Assembly (NCBI GenBank): GCA_030220185.1
Contig: JASPKZ010009678.1
Location: 1-64,000 of the forward strand
Length of the DNA stretch: 64,000 nucleotides
Direction of reading: 5' to 3'
Source of the DNA: Diploptera punctata
Taxonomy: Eukaryota; Arthropoda; Insecta; Blattodea; Blaberidae
Below the pieces are notes generated by a model. That model was not told where the DNA came from, ran no database searches, and saw nothing but the letters and a program-made list of their open reading frames with translations. Below are positions 10,798 to 21,184 of the stretch, piece by piece. The position numbers were made by a program, and so were the translations under genes. How positions within the stretch are numbered: position 1 is the stretch's first letter; each line of letters starts with the position of its first letter.

Positions 10798-11125
10798 CCA
10801 GCCTCGTGGGTTAGTGGTCAGAGTTCCTGACTACATTTCATGAGGTCCCGGGTTTGATTCCCGTCAAACCATGGGAATTTTTTCATTAAGGGGAATTATC
10901 CTGTGGTTGCTCATGTTCTGGAATTTAGGTTAAGTTTAGGTTAAAAACTCTCCTGGCACTTCATTGTCATGTATCACCCATCATATCATCGGGATAACGC
11001 AACTCCGCCTTCCAGGTGTCCCAACCTAAGAAATGATTTACAATTCCGCCAATACCAGAGGAGAAAGCCAAAAATGTCATAAAGACAACCTGGTGGCATT
11101 AGACAAAAAATAAAATAAATCCCCC
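10798..11125 (+). mobile_element. tRNA-derived SINE (full-length copy)
   Basis: The head contains an A-box-like GGGTTAGTGGTCAGAG (10807-10822) and a B box GGTTTGATTCCC (about 10851-10862). A unique body follows, containing CATCATATCATCGGGATAACG and CCTTCCAGGTGTCCCAACCT, and an A-rich tail AAAAAATAAAATAAAT. Reverse fragments of the same family lie at 535-645 and 44255-44375. It depends on a LINE for retroposition; which one cannot be told here. Confidence 0.75.
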
Positions 11126-11849
11126 TTTTGATATTCTTCTTTTAGTTTTCTTGTCATATATTCTATGTCATAACATGCATAATATAAAATTATATAAGAC
11201 AATGTAATGACGATGAAATAATATGTCAATACACAATATACCAATATAGTACACATTTTAAATCACAATACATTATACCTACATAACTCCGATTCTCGAG
11301 ATAAACGATCTGTCCTCTTGGCGACATGTTCGAATTTAACATGAATATACATCAAAGTTCGTGTTTATCGGTGCTTTGGAATGTTCTATTACGTCATCTT
11401 CATAGAGCAGTTTATTGTTTCGCTTTTTTTTCCCCCCCCCCGATACAGAAGATGTCTGTGTGGAGTTATACCTTTCGGCTGAAAACTAAGTTGTTGTGGA
11501 ATGGAGTTTGTGATTAGATGACGTCATTGTAGCTGATGCATTCTCGTTCATGACACAAGCGACTTGGAAATTTTTCATACATAAGATAAATATTCGCTTA
11601 GGGTAAAGATGCCTATTTTCGTGATGTCCCTAATTCCGTGATAAAATTTCACTTTGTTGTCACAGAATTAAAATAATGTTTTAAAAAATAGTTCCTGGGT
11701 TACTCCAAACATGACATAAGCGTTCTTCTTACTATATTATTTATTTTCCCGCCTTTTGAAAATTCAATAAAAAGGCTCAAAAGCTAAAGTGAGTTGAAAT
11801 TGGTCGAAGAAGTGGTTTTTTACATGCTTTATGTGAGATTGACCTGTAT
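11126..11849. other. Unassigned AT-rich DNA
   Basis: No domain or repeat match. A C homopolymer run lies near 11431-11441. Confidence 0.45.
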
Positions 11850-12172
11850 CTATGTAACGGAATCTTTCAACGCGATTTTCACCCACTTAAAATCACTGGA
11901 TCGACTTGAAACTTTGTATACTTGTAAAGGACCAATGACAATATAATAATTTCATAAAGTTTTTTTTTCCAAAATCCTGGCCAGAATCATCAGAAAATCA
12001 AAAAAGTGTTTGTGTAATTACGTAACGGAATCTTTCAACATGATTTTCACCCACTTAAAATCATTGGATCGACTTGAAACTTTGTATACTTGCAAAGAAC
12101 TAATGACAATACAATAATTTCATAAATGTTTCTAAAATCCTGGCCAGAATCAGCAGAAAATCAAAATAATAA
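11850..12172. repeat. Two tandem units of about 168 bp
   Basis: GTAACGGAATCTTTCAAC begins at 11854 and again at 12022. Each unit continues with GATTTTCACCCACTTAAAATCA and GGATCGACTTGAAACTTTG and closes with CCTGGCCAGAATCA. Differences are few. No coding sequence. Confidence 0.85.
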
Positions 12173-12217
12173 AAACCGCTATAATACATTGCGGACTTGT
12201 CAACTTCTTACTCAATC

Positions 12218-12306
12218 GTTGTAAGAGCTCGGTTGGTAGAGCGGTGGAATGTAGTGGTAATAATTTCGGTAATCCTAGGTCGCTGGTTCAAATCCGGCCC
12301 GGAGGA
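12218..12306 (+). tRNA. tRNA-Tyr(GTA)-like sequence with intron, probably a pseudogene
   Basis: The D arm GCTCGGTTGGTAGAGC, anticodon region ATGTAG, a short intron (TGGTAATAATTTCGG) and the 3' half CTAGGTCGCTGGTTCAAATCC with B box GGTTCAAATCC match insect tRNA-Tyr, whose genes carry an intron just after the anticodon. The 3' acceptor CCGGAGG does not pair with the 5' side GTTGTAA, and one base of the anticodon stem 3' side is missing. A run of eight T (12307-12314) follows. It is therefore best read as a decayed tRNA gene or the head of a tRNA-Tyr-derived retroposon. Confidence 0.6.
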
Positions 12307-12402
12307 TTTTTTTTAGTAGAGCACTACTTTTAGCTCATACTACAATAGTATCGAATTTAAAGATATTTACATTTTTATCTTATTCTGTAAAATATTAAAA
12401 CT

Positions 12403-12576
12403 AAAAAATAAATAATAGTTTAAAAAACTAAAACATCACGCTTTATTAGAAAACCGAACTAAATAAATAATAGTTTAAAAAAACTAAAACAACACGTTTT
12501 ATTAGAAAACCAAACTAAAAAATAAATAATAGTTTTAAAAAACTAAAACAACACGCTTTATTCAGAAAACCGAACT
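12403..12576. repeat. Three tandem units of about 56-60 bp
   Basis: Units at 12403-12460, 12461-12516 and 12517-12576 share AATAAATAATAGTTT, ACTAAAACAACACG and GAAAACCGAACT. A single inverted unit is at about 14450-14510, so the array belongs to one arm of the foldback element described next. Confidence 0.85.
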
Positions 12577-12735
12577 AAAAATGAAAAATAATTTTAATTT
12601 CCAACACACTTGGGATAAAATTAATGTGGTCAACAAAAAATAATCTTCCAACACATTTAGAATAAAACTAGAGTTATCTACAAAAAAAATAATTTTACCA
12701 TCAAAAGCGTGGGATGCTCTATATCAATTAATATA

Positions 12736-14252
12736 CACTGCTCAAAAAAATTAGGGGATATTGTAGAATAACCTACTAAGACTATGTTTTTAGGAACAGT
12801 ATTAGATGCAATCACTTTCTATTACTCCAAAAGAATGTAAACAAGAGTTTGAAGTTGTTACGTAACCTCTGTACCACACCAGATGTCAAAGAGATCCTGA
12901 TTAGGAATATGGCAAACAAACAAAGCAGCATTAACATGGGTGAAAATGTTTCTTTAGTATGGTGTATGGTCTCCTCGAATGGCCAGCACTGCCTCACACC
13001 TGTGTGACATTGATGCAATGAGGTTAGCAATGAGTTCTTGGGGGATACGTGGCCACTCTTCCATAAGAGCAATGTGCAGCTCTGGAACAGTTGTGGGAGG
13101 TGTGCTGGTCTGCCTGCAATGCGCCCCACACATGCTCTATCGGATTTAAGTCCGGGACGGAAGCTGGCCATTGCATACGCTCGATACCCTCCACTTCCAG
13201 CATGTCGTCCACCAAGCCAGCTCTGTGGGGTCGTGCATTATCGTCCATAAAAGAAAAGAATCACCTATGGCACCAGCATAAGGCACGACAAAAGGTCGGA
13301 GAATTTCATCTCTATACCTTACCGCAGTCAAAGTACCACCTTGGATGACGTAGAGGTCCGTACGTCCACCACTACTGACTCCTGCCCACACGATCAATCC
13401 ACCGCCACCATATGGGGATCTTTCACGTACAAATGCTGGATTGTTTCGTGCCCCTTTTTCCCTCCAGATGAATACACGCCGACTATCACATTCCACGTTG
13501 AATCGCGACTCATCAGAAAAAAGAACTGATTCCATTCGGCATGCCTCCACCCACGATGATCCTCCGCCCAGTTTCTGCGATCTCTACGGTGTTGTGGAGT
13601 TAACCTGGTACACACTATGGCCCTAGGGGAATATAGACCATTTCCATGCAGTCGATTACGGACAGTTTGAGTTGACACCCTGCGTCCTTCTGTTGCTGGT
13701 TTGAAGTGTATTTCGCAGTTGAGTTGCATTCGGCTGTCTTATTACGACGGGCTGTTAACATGAGGTGGCGGTAACGGTCATCCCTTGCTGTTGTTGACCG
13801 ATGGTCGACCTTGTCCGGCTCTTCTGTGAACAGTATCTGTTCTTTGAAAACGATTCAAAGGCATGGAAATAACGCTTGGAGAAACACCATGGCTTGTTGC
13901 CACCTCTCGGTGTGTGTGTCCAGCTTCCATCCTTCCTATGGTCCTCCAAGCCATTGGTTCAGGTGTGAATCATGTTGTCGAGGAATTTACTGTCACCTAA
14001 GGCAAGTTATTCACGAACTGAAAAACTGGACGGGATTGTAAAAACAGCAACAAACCATTCACCCCCACACCACCCTTGCACATCAACAGTACAGAAACTG
14101 CCCTCTGGTGTGGTACCAGGGTTACGTAACAACTTCAAACTTCTTGTTTCACATTATCGTGGAGTAATAGAAAGTGATTGAATCTAATACTATTCCAAAA
14201 ACATAGTCTTAGTAGGTAATTCTACAATATCCTCTAATTTTTTTGAGCAGTG
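12736..14252 (-). mobile_element. Tc1-type DNA transposon, copy 2
   Basis: Same terminal inverted repeats as 8399-9890: CACTGCTCAAAAAAATTAGG at 12736, and the complementary AATTTTTTTGAGCAGTG ending at 14252. TA flanks both sides (12734-12735, 14253-14254). Length is 1517 bp. It differs from copy 1 by scattered substitutions and small indels. Confidence 0.9.
12812..13990 (-). pseudogene. Tc1-type DD34E transposase (copy 2, frameshifted)
   Basis: Minus-strand frames parallel copy 1. The N-terminal HTH region near 13990-13755 is broken by several shifts. The middle is better preserved than in copy 1 (13729-13394): MQLNCEIHFKPATEGRRVS, VRNRLHGNGLYSPRAIV. The catalytic core follows: FSDESRFNV (about 13520), DDNARPHRAGLVDDML (13248-13190) and PDLNPIEHVWG (about 13150). 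C-terminal sequence shifts frame near 13090. Frameshifts are at different places from copy 1, so the two copies decayed independently. Confidence 0.85.
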
Positions 14253-14574
14253 TATTTGATAATAAACAGATATTGGTAAAAGTAAAGTCTGTAAGAAGAA
14301 AATGTAAAAAGCATCCCACGCTTTTGATGGTAAAATTATTCTTTTTGTAGATAACTCTAGTTTTATTTTAAATGTGTTGGAGATTATTTTTTTGTTGACC
14401 ACAGCAATTTTAATCCCAAGCGTGTTGGAAATTAAAATTATTTTTCATTTTTTAGTTCGGTTTTCTAATAAAGCGTGTTGTTTTAGTTCTTTAAAACTAT
14501 TATTTATTTTTCTTTCTCGCGAGACTATCCTTGAATAAATGTTGTATAATCTGGGTGTCTTTTAACAGTAATAT

Positions 14575-15397
14575 AGATTGTTCCAAAATTCAAACTACAA
14601 CCTTCTAGGGTTAGTAGAGGGGACTGAGTAGACGATATTTTGAATTGGAACCATGTCCGAAAACGTACCGTTTCTGTGCTACAGCCATTACAAAGTGTCG
14701 GATTTGCCGGTGTTTTTGCAACCGCATAGGCAGTACATGATGTCAGAAGAGTGTCATGTCAAATGTTAAGGTACAGAATTAAATTACGTTTGACTCATTA
14801 GAGGAAAGTCAAATTTATTCAGTAACATTACCAAAGTAACAAAAACACTTTCGTTGATCACAATAACACTTGTGTCAACAGTGGAAAAACAAATTTGTTT
14901 CTGACTTCTGCACTTGATGTGCTCGGTACGAAACTGCTCACTACAACAGAGGCTCGATGTGACGACCATCAATGTCGTTGCACACATTGTACCGAGTAAT
15001 CATGTCCCGGTACACTCGTTCCATCACACATGGTATCCTGTTAATCTCTTCTGCGACGACCACAACTCGTGCCACCAGTTCTTCCTCGGTCTCTACAGGG
15101 GTGTCGTACACCATACTCTTCATACGACCCCACAAGAAATAGTCTAATGGCGTTAAATCCACCACGGTTTCTGACGGACATTCAATGGCAGGGTAAACGT
15201 CACGTGTAGTCAGGAGATCTTCTGACGTCATGTACTGCCTATCCGGTTGCCAAACAACACCGGTAAACCCGACACATTGTAATGTCTGTAGCGCGGAAAC
15301 GGTACGTTTCCGGACGTGGGTTCCAATTCACAATATTGTGTACTCAGTCACCTCTACTAGCCCTAGAATTTTGTAATATGAATTTCCGAACACTCTG
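14575..15397 (-). mobile_element. Internally deleted mariner-superfamily element
   Basis: Inverted terminal repeats of about 150 bp: left GATTGTTCCAAAATTC..., right end read inversely GAGTGTTCGGAAATTC..., both continuing through TTCTAGGG and AAACGTACCGTTTC. TA dinucleotides flank both ends. About 820 bp remain, too short for a full transposase; only its C-terminal third survives. Confidence 0.75.
14941..15231 (-). pseudogene. Mariner-superfamily transposase, C-terminal fragment
   Basis: A 96-codon minus-strand frame contains VDLTPLDYFLWGRMKSMVY, DTPVETEEELVARV and ends IDGRHIEPLL. This matches the last third of insect transposases whose third catalytic block reads PDLTPLDFFLWG and which end in GGHFEHLL. 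The third catalytic residue is therefore Asp. The N-terminal DNA-binding part and the first two catalytic residues are missing. Relatives with the N-terminus preserved are at 30004 and 51989. Confidence 0.75.
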
Positions 15398-15828
15398 TAT
15401 AACATTCCGATATTTATTTTAATATCAACTGAACCAACTGATACACGAGTCTTAACAATATAAACTGATTAATAACGGTACAGCAGCTTCCGCATTTACG
15501 ATTTTTTAAACATTTTTCTTGTGATATGACCTTATCTCTCATATATATCCGTGCAAATGTAGACAGTAAGAATAAAAGTTTTAAGAATATTAATAAGCTT
15601 TCATATTAGTTACATTACGTAAAAATAAGTTGTATTAAAATTACATATTTAACTTATTAACAAGGGTTATTATAATTATTAATTAAGTCTGTAGTGGCTA
15701 TTTAGGCATTTCATTGAAATCAGTTTCCTAAAATAATTTCATTATTCGTTAAATTACACTGCTATGCATGTGATTCTGAGGTTTTCTGCAAAATATGTCT
15801 AATTTACTAAATTTGATGTAAAGTGAAG
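15398..15828. other. AT-rich, nothing recognised
   Basis: No frame, domain or repeat match was seen. Confidence 0.45.
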
Positions 15829-16109
15829 TAAAGTGATCCCACGACAGGCCTCAAGAGGCCCTTGGGGTAGTGGGAGGTTAAGGCTCCCACTTTTTCTGGA
15901 CAATCGGCACTTGATGTCAGCCGGGTTGTCAGCCCTGCGTGACGGCCGCCTTTAGCCTCATTTCCGTTAAAGGCTGAGTCGACCCTAGGGTCATGGTGCC
16001 GCCAGAGGGTTTGGATCAGTTTAAAAATTCTGACACCACCGGGACTCGAACCCTCGAACTTTCCGGCTTGTAGCGCAGTGCCTTAACCACTACGCTACGT
16101 GCTGATTCC
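15829..16109 (-). mobile_element. tRNA-derived SINE, family 2
   Basis: Read on the minus strand the head is CACGTAGCGTAGTGGTTAAG (A box) followed by GGGTTCGAGTCCCGG (B box), then a GC-richer body. No second copy was found in the window. Confidence 0.7.
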
Positions 16110-16282
16110 AAAACTGTATTCCGTTCTTTTCTAACAAGTGCCATTTTTTAAAATTATAAATTATATCTAAAATTTTAATGTAGTACTGTGCATAAATATT
16201 ATACATGGCGCTAAGAAATACTAAGAATTTCATTGCTGAATCTGAGCTGTTATTTTTTTTACTACAACATTTCTATGCATGT

Positions 16283-16520
16283 CCACCGCTGTGGTCTGGA
16301 GGTAGCGTGCTGCCTTGTCACCCAGCAGGCCCGGGTTCGATCCCCGGTCGGGACAAGTTTCCTGGGTGAGGTTTTCTTCGAGGTTTTTCCTCACCTGTAA
16401 GATAAATGTCAGGAAACATTAAGGCCCAAACGGTCCCCGAACACCACCTGGCCATCATTATCATATTCGCCTAATTAGATTAAGTTTAGTTAAGAATGCA
16501 ATGACCAAAAATAAATAGTA
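16283..16520 (+). mobile_element. tRNA-derived SINE, family 1
   Basis: Head CACCGCTGTGGTCTGGAGG with A-box-like sequence, B box GGTTCGATCCCC, then the conserved body TTTTTCCTCACCTGTAAGA, TGTCAGGAAA and AAGGCCCAAACGGTCCCCGA. This is the commonest short repeat in the window: see 23380, 36429, 41138, 42125, 42386, 44441 and 62448. This copy lacks the 3' part with the CTGCCCGAAGGCAGG hairpin. Confidence 0.8.
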
Positions 16521-16536
16521 AGTTCTGAAATTCTGA

Positions 16537-16806
16537 AGTATATGTGTACAGTTAATTAGTACATACTCTATGTTGACTACACTGGAACATGTATTTGTTG
16601 TTGTACAGAATATTCGTTAAAATCAAAATGGCTGCCACGTTTTCATGCTACGGATGTAGTTAAATATCATAGAAAAATATATTGAAATAATCGTTAAAAA
16701 TGTAAAAATCATTGTAAATAGTGAGAAATAATTTAAAAAACGAAACCCTAAGAATAAAATTTGACAGGAGTTTAACAAGGGATTAAAAAAGTCTTGTCAC
16801 AGGTTT
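16537..16806 (-). mobile_element. MITE-like repeat, family A (copy 2, partial)
   Basis: Reverse copy matching the distal half of 59147-59658: GTTAAAATCAAAATGGCTGC, ATTGAAATAATC, TGTAAAAATCATTGTAAATA and AATTTGACAGGAGTTTA. The terminal repeat has decayed to GTCTTGTCACAGGTTTAAA. The left end reads GTACAGTTAATTAGTACATAC, as in the copy at 1-331. Confidence 0.6.
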
Positions 16807-17104
16807 AAAGTTTAGCCTCATTTTGTTGTTTAGAGTTACTGATATCTCATCTCTACCTAGAAGACATATGCCACTCTTATAACAAACAGTCAAGGTCACA
16901 AGGTACTGAAATATTGACTAGCTTTGAGTGAGTAGATAGAAATAGAAGATATGAAGAGAAAACTGAAGAAATCAATACAAAGAAGAGAACTGTGGCTGAT
17001 ACGAAATCAAAGATTAAAAATAGGAAACCCAACGAAGATGCAGAAGACAAAGCAAACTCTCAGAAGAGAAGAAGAAGATAATAGGTTCTTTATAAAAACA
17101 ATGA

Positions 17105-17690
17105 TAATATATTTTGTTCACTCCTACAGTAATAATGGCCTAATTATCATTCTGTTTTAGGGAAGTAAGTTGAATTTACCAGAGAAGCCTTGGTATTCAT
17201 TGACAAAGGCTCAACTTATTCCCTAGGGAAGAAAAGTAATTGACTTAATTAACAATGTAAAAATGTTACTACTTAAAATTCCATTGAGTAATAAAATACA
17301 ATTTTATTGTATCACACATATTTCTCACTTTGATCTAATTGAAATGTATAGTGATTGAACAATTGTTACAATTATTAACATTAGCCACAACATTTGGTTG
17401 ATTTTCATTAGTATTTTTCTTATTTATTTCAATATGTTTCTCTAATTTTGAGTAATACATTCTTAAATATTCTGTATACTTTTTCATGCATATTTTTCGA
17501 CTTTTCTGGTAATAGACAGTGAACCGCAGCATTCGCCGCTTCCTTACATCACAATTAATCATATCTGAAATTAATAGGTAGTCTGAAAATGTTATTTAAA
17601 ATGTCTTCCACTAATTCAGATAACAATAAACAATTTCAGTTGTTTTTTCAACATTCCTTTGCTAATTAAACAATTGAACTCTTCAAACCA
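17105..17690 (-). mobile_element. Repeat C, possible deleted Crypton-type element (copy 1)
   Basis: About 510 bp are roughly 90% alike to 48483-49000 by eye. On the minus strand a frame reads MINCD and then, in another frame, EAANAAFHFLLPAKSK-like sequence seen better in the second copy, with a long shared stretch NENQPNVVANVNNCNNCSIT near 17341-17400. N-terminal SKERYEKxY-like and C-terminal NCxNCT-like pieces recall Crypton-type tyrosine recombinases, so it could be an internally deleted member. That assignment is weak. The edges carry GGGAAGTAAGT motifs. Confidence 0.4.
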
Positions 17691-17707
17691 AGAATACAAA
17701 ATTATAT

Positions 17708-17812
17708 ACACAATTCGGGAAGTAAGTACATTACTATTCTCGAACTTATTGCTAGTCCTCACTCAAACACGTCCTCGAGTGGTAATGTACTACTTACTTC
17801 CTTATTGTGTAG
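17708..17812. mobile_element. Palindromic short element (copy 1)
   Basis: GGGAAGTAAGTACATTACTA at the left and GGTAATGTACTACTTACTTCC at the right are inverted repeats around TCTCGAACTTATTGCTAGTC. A close copy is at 52546-52646. It directly follows repeat C, so it may be the terminal hairpin of that element. Confidence 0.6.
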
Positions 17813-17845
17813 GTAACTATATAATTGTTTGTAATGAATTTGGAC

Positions 17846-17950
17846 CGCCGCGCCGCTGTGGTCTGAATAGTGGTTACGTTGTCTTCTGGACGTAGCGGAC
17901 TAGGGTATGGTTGGAACAAGTTTACCGGGAAAAGTTCTTTTTCGGTTTTT
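17846..17950 (+). mobile_element. Decayed SINE family 1 head
   Basis: GCCGCTGTGGTCTGAATAG matches the SINE 1 head, and ACAAGTTTACCGGGAAAAG is a decayed body. The B box is degenerate. Confidence 0.5.
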
Positions 17951-18029
17951 TCTCACCAAACAAAATAAGCAATAAATGATGTATACTATGTTTGGTGGGA
18001 CAAAAATATTACAAAAAATATAAAATTAA

Positions 18030-18462
18030 AATATATCAAACTATATTCAAAGCATTTTAACATATAGTGTGAAGTTTGGCAAATTCCTACCAGGGAAATG
18101 AAAAGAATTTTAAGTACAAAGAATTGATGTTTTAAGAAGATCGGCTGGAAAATTTAGAATAAATAGAATACGAAATAAAGAAATAAGGGAAATTATGAGT
18201 GCACAAGAGGAGCCGGACATTATAGAAAAAAAATATTACAGAGGTATGGCCAAGTCAAAAGAATGCCATAGCAAAGATTGCCTAAAATTATTAAGGAATG
18301 GATCCCAATGGAAAGGTGGAAGAAAGAAAGACCAAAGAAAACCTGGATAGAAGGCGTGCAAGCGGCTATGATTATCAAAGGATTGGAGGAAGATGAATGG
18401 ATGGACAGAGAAGAATGACGTTTGGTTTCCTCAAGATGGCGGATGATGATGATGTAAAACAA
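18030..18462 (+). pseudogene. LINE reverse transcriptase C-terminal relic (family shared with 10115-10797)
   Basis: Stop-ridden forward frames show RRSAGKFRINRIRN-like, KEIREIMSAQE-like, a TEVWPSQKNAIAK section (normally a YGHVxRM region) and a W-rich end near 18330-18400, closing with a GATGATGATG tail. It aligns with the reverse of 10115-10550. Inactive. Confidence 0.6.
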
Positions 18463-18859
18463 ATATCAGGAATCGTTAAGATTTCTAATTAGTCGTGCGA
18501 AAATCATTTGGCTATCATAATCACCTTTTTTAGTCAATAGTTTAATGAAGCGGTATTAACTTATATGTTTATGTTGTCCTATTAACGAGTAAGATACATG
18601 GATTAATAATTATTGTTGACTTCGAGTTTAATTTATTACATTACTAGGCTAACACCCTGAGTGACCGAGCTAGGCCTGAATAAATGAAAAATTAATGATA
18701 ATTTTTTCGATCGGGTTTGTTAATGTTTTCTGACACTATATTTACTAAACATGACATTTGATTTGTAAAGTAAGGTTTTAAATTTAATTTAATACACTGT
18801 TGACAATAGTTCTATTTTACTACAAAATTTAGGTGTGGAATGTTGATTGATTTTAAAAA
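18463..18859. other. Unassigned; contains a family Z start motif
   Basis: CTAGGCTAACACCCTGAGTG followed by GCCTGAATAAATGAAAAATT (about 18644-18695) resembles the 5' start of repeat family Z at 43857. The rest is AT-rich and unassigned. Confidence 0.35.
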
Positions 18860-20623
18860 AGGATCAATGCATTATCTGAACTAGTTAATGTTGAGTCAGA
18901 AAAATATGCTCTCACAAAAACTATCATGATGGTAAGAAATCAATACAAAGGCATGTGATTCTATAATCATATAGCTAAAGATATCCAAAAGAAAACTTTA
19001 AATGATGATATTGCTATTACACCAACACGATCATTAAGGACAAACTTTAATATCTTAAATAATGATGATTATGAGTCTCTAAAAACTGTATGATTTTCTA
19101 AATTCAGATAATTTTCAAATTATTGGCAAAGACCCAACAGAGAAATATCAAAAAGAAATTATAAATATTTATAAAAATTGTATAATTTTAATAACTTTTT
19201 TGAATACTCTATAATACAAATGAATCCCCAACCACCCAAACTGTACTCCCTAGTTACATAACATAAGGAAAATTATCCTATTAAACCAGCAGTATCCTTC
19301 ATACGTTCTCCATCATACAAAATGTCTAAAAAAGCTAAAATATAATTTCACCTAATACTAATACTAAGTTCAATCCAATTAATTGGCGATATAAAGAACA
19401 TTGATTTGCCTAATAACTTAATTTTAGTTTCTTTTGATGTAAAGAATCTGTTTCCCAGCATACCTACTATTGATGTAATAGATATTATTAATAGAATGTT
19501 ACTAACTAATAAAGTGAATGGTTTTGTAGTTGAAGAAATATTACACATTCTTAAAACATGCTTACATCAAAATTATTTTGAATTTAATAACAAATTGTAC
19601 ATAAGCTAAAGATGGTTTGATTGTAGGTGATCAGTTTGAGCCCTCTTTTGGCAGAGATTTTTATGGATGACTTAGAACAAACCATACATAAGAATGTATT
19701 AGCTAAAAATGTTCTATTTTGGTATCGTTATGTAGATAATGTCGTAGCAGGCTTCACAGGAACTAAAAATAATTGAATTCCTTTTTAAATTTTATTAATA
19801 ACATTCACAAAAGTATTAATTTCACAATGGCATTAGAAATAAATAATAGTATAAATTTCTTGGATTTATCAATAAACACATTGATAATAAGTTTGAGTTT
19901 GGTATCTTTCACAAACCATCTCATACTGATACCACTATCCATAGTTCTTCTCTTCACCCATATACTCATAAGATGGCAGCCTTTAATAGTTTACATATTC
20001 ATTGACTTTTAAATATCCCTCTTTCACCCTGGCATATAATAATGAATTGAACATATTAAACAATTTAGCTATTAATAATAACTACTACCCTAAAATTATA
20101 GAATATTTAATTAAGAAAATCCATTACAAAAAAGCAATTAACAAAGTTTTTCCTTTACGCAAAGAATACATAAAGAAAAACGTCATCACATAGGCGCACT
20201 TTCAAATAAAATATCTAAACACTTTAAAAAGAGTGAACATATAATGTGGCAGTTAAAACTAATAAAACTTTACAAAATATAATAAAAAACAATAAAACCA
20301 AAATAAAAAAAGAAAATTATCAGGTTGTATATAAATTGAAGTGTGGCACGTGACAATGTCTATATAGGACAAACTGGTAGACCTTTATCTCTCGGATAAA
20401 GGAACACATGAGAGACATATACAGAAATTTAGAATATTCAAAATATGTTAACCACCTATTCCAATTTAATCATTGTTTCGGTCCAAATTTTGATATTTTA
20501 CATGTTTGTGATAAGGGTAAGATGTTCGACCTTTTGGAGGCTGTAGAAATAAATAAATTGAAAAGTAGTAATAAACTGCTAAATTCTCAACTTGATTCGA
20601 ATGAATCGCCTTTGTTAAATTAA
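18860..20623 (+). pseudogene. Penelope-like element relic: reverse transcriptase and GIY-YIG
   Basis: The RT finger/palm region reads LVSFDVKNLFPSIPTIDVI (about 19424-19480) and EILHILKTCLHQNYFEFNNKLY. The catalytic region WYRYVDN (normally RYVDD, about 19722-19745) and FLNFINNIHKSINFTMALEI with NSINFLDLSIN (19773-19890) follow, then an LHPYTHKMAAFNSLHIH stretch. Near 20343-20623 the GIY-YIG domain is recognisable as NVYIGQTGRPLSLG and KEHMRDIYRN. Several stops and shifts make it inactive. The layout RT then GIY-YIG identifies a Penelope-like element. It is older than the copy at 1286. Confidence 0.85.
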
Positions 20624-20706
20624 ATAATTTAAATAAATTATTGTTGTATTGTTGCTTAGATCAGTTGATATGTACTATAAACTCAATTCATAATTTGTTA
20701 ACATGT

Positions 20707-20741
20707 GTGAAGAAGGTACAGTGTACCGAAACAGCTGTCAC
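20707..20741 (+). ncRNA. Hammerhead ribozyme relic at PLE 3' end
   Basis: GTGAAGA (20707-20713, expected CUGANGA with the first C changed to G), stem II GGTAC-AGT-GTACC (20715-20727), GAAA (20728-20731), and stem III CAGCTG with cleavage triplet GTC (20737-20739). Stem I is poor. It lies about 85 bp downstream of the last GIY-YIG codon, where Penelope-like elements carry such ribozymes. One base (A20714) is unpaired between core and stem II, as in the motif at 1788-1829. Confidence 0.55.
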
Positions 20742-20764
20742 TGAATTATATCTTAATAAATATG

Positions 20765-20884
20765 AAAATCAAATAAAACTAAGTTTTATTTTTATTTAAA
20801 TAATGAAAATTAATGTGTTTTTATGTTTAGTTGAATAAGTGAAATAATATATAGTTATAAATTTATGTCGTAATTATTTTTTAT
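20765..20884 (+). repeat. Repeat Z2 fragment
   Basis: AATTAATGTGTTTTTATGTT, TTGAATAAGTGAA and TAAATTTATGTCGTAATTAT match the units at 21660-22100 and 30890-30980. Confidence 0.6.
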
Positions 20885-21184
20885 ACCCCGTTGGTATCTC
20901 TACCTTATCGTGGTGGAGTGGCTTGCGTGTTTAAATGACCCCGAGAGCTATGCCGGTGGTAGCATTGCTGCTGAAAGGGTTACCATGCCGGACTGGTCGA
21001 AGACGATAAGCCAGACGAAAAAAGTACCTTGGTCGAAAGAGTGACAATCTTTCACCGTAAAAAATACAACCTTCAACATTCAAGAAAAGCAGGCATGGGT
21101 TCCATTGGGATAAAATTTTCCGGTGGTAAAATAGTTCCCCATTCCGTTCTCCGGGCGGGGACTACTTCAGGGAATCGATGCCAA
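20885..21184 (+). mobile_element. 5' terminal region of a LINE (copy 1)
   Basis: TGGTATCTCTACCTTATCGTGGTGGAGTGGCTTGCGTG... is repeated at 52825-53106 with the same order of blocks (GAGAGCTATGCCGG, GCTGAAAGGGTTACC, GATAAGCCAGAC, AGTACCTTGGTCGAAAG, GACTACTTCAG). In both places it is followed within a short distance by the 3' end of LINE family E. It is therefore inferred to be that LINE's 5' leader in internally deleted copies. Confidence 0.55.

Larger units (their letters stand above)
12403..14513. mobile_element. Foldback element interrupted by Tc1-type copy 2
   Basis: The arm at about 12517-12716 is repeated inverted at about 14308-14510: GCATCCCACGCTTTTGATGG at 14310-14329 is the inverse of 12698-12717, and the blocks with ATAACTCTAGTTTTATT and the AACACGCTTTATTAGAAAAC unit follow in mirrored order. 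Excluding the inserted Tc1 element (12736-14252), the loop is only about 75 bp. The family is unknown. Confidence 0.75.
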
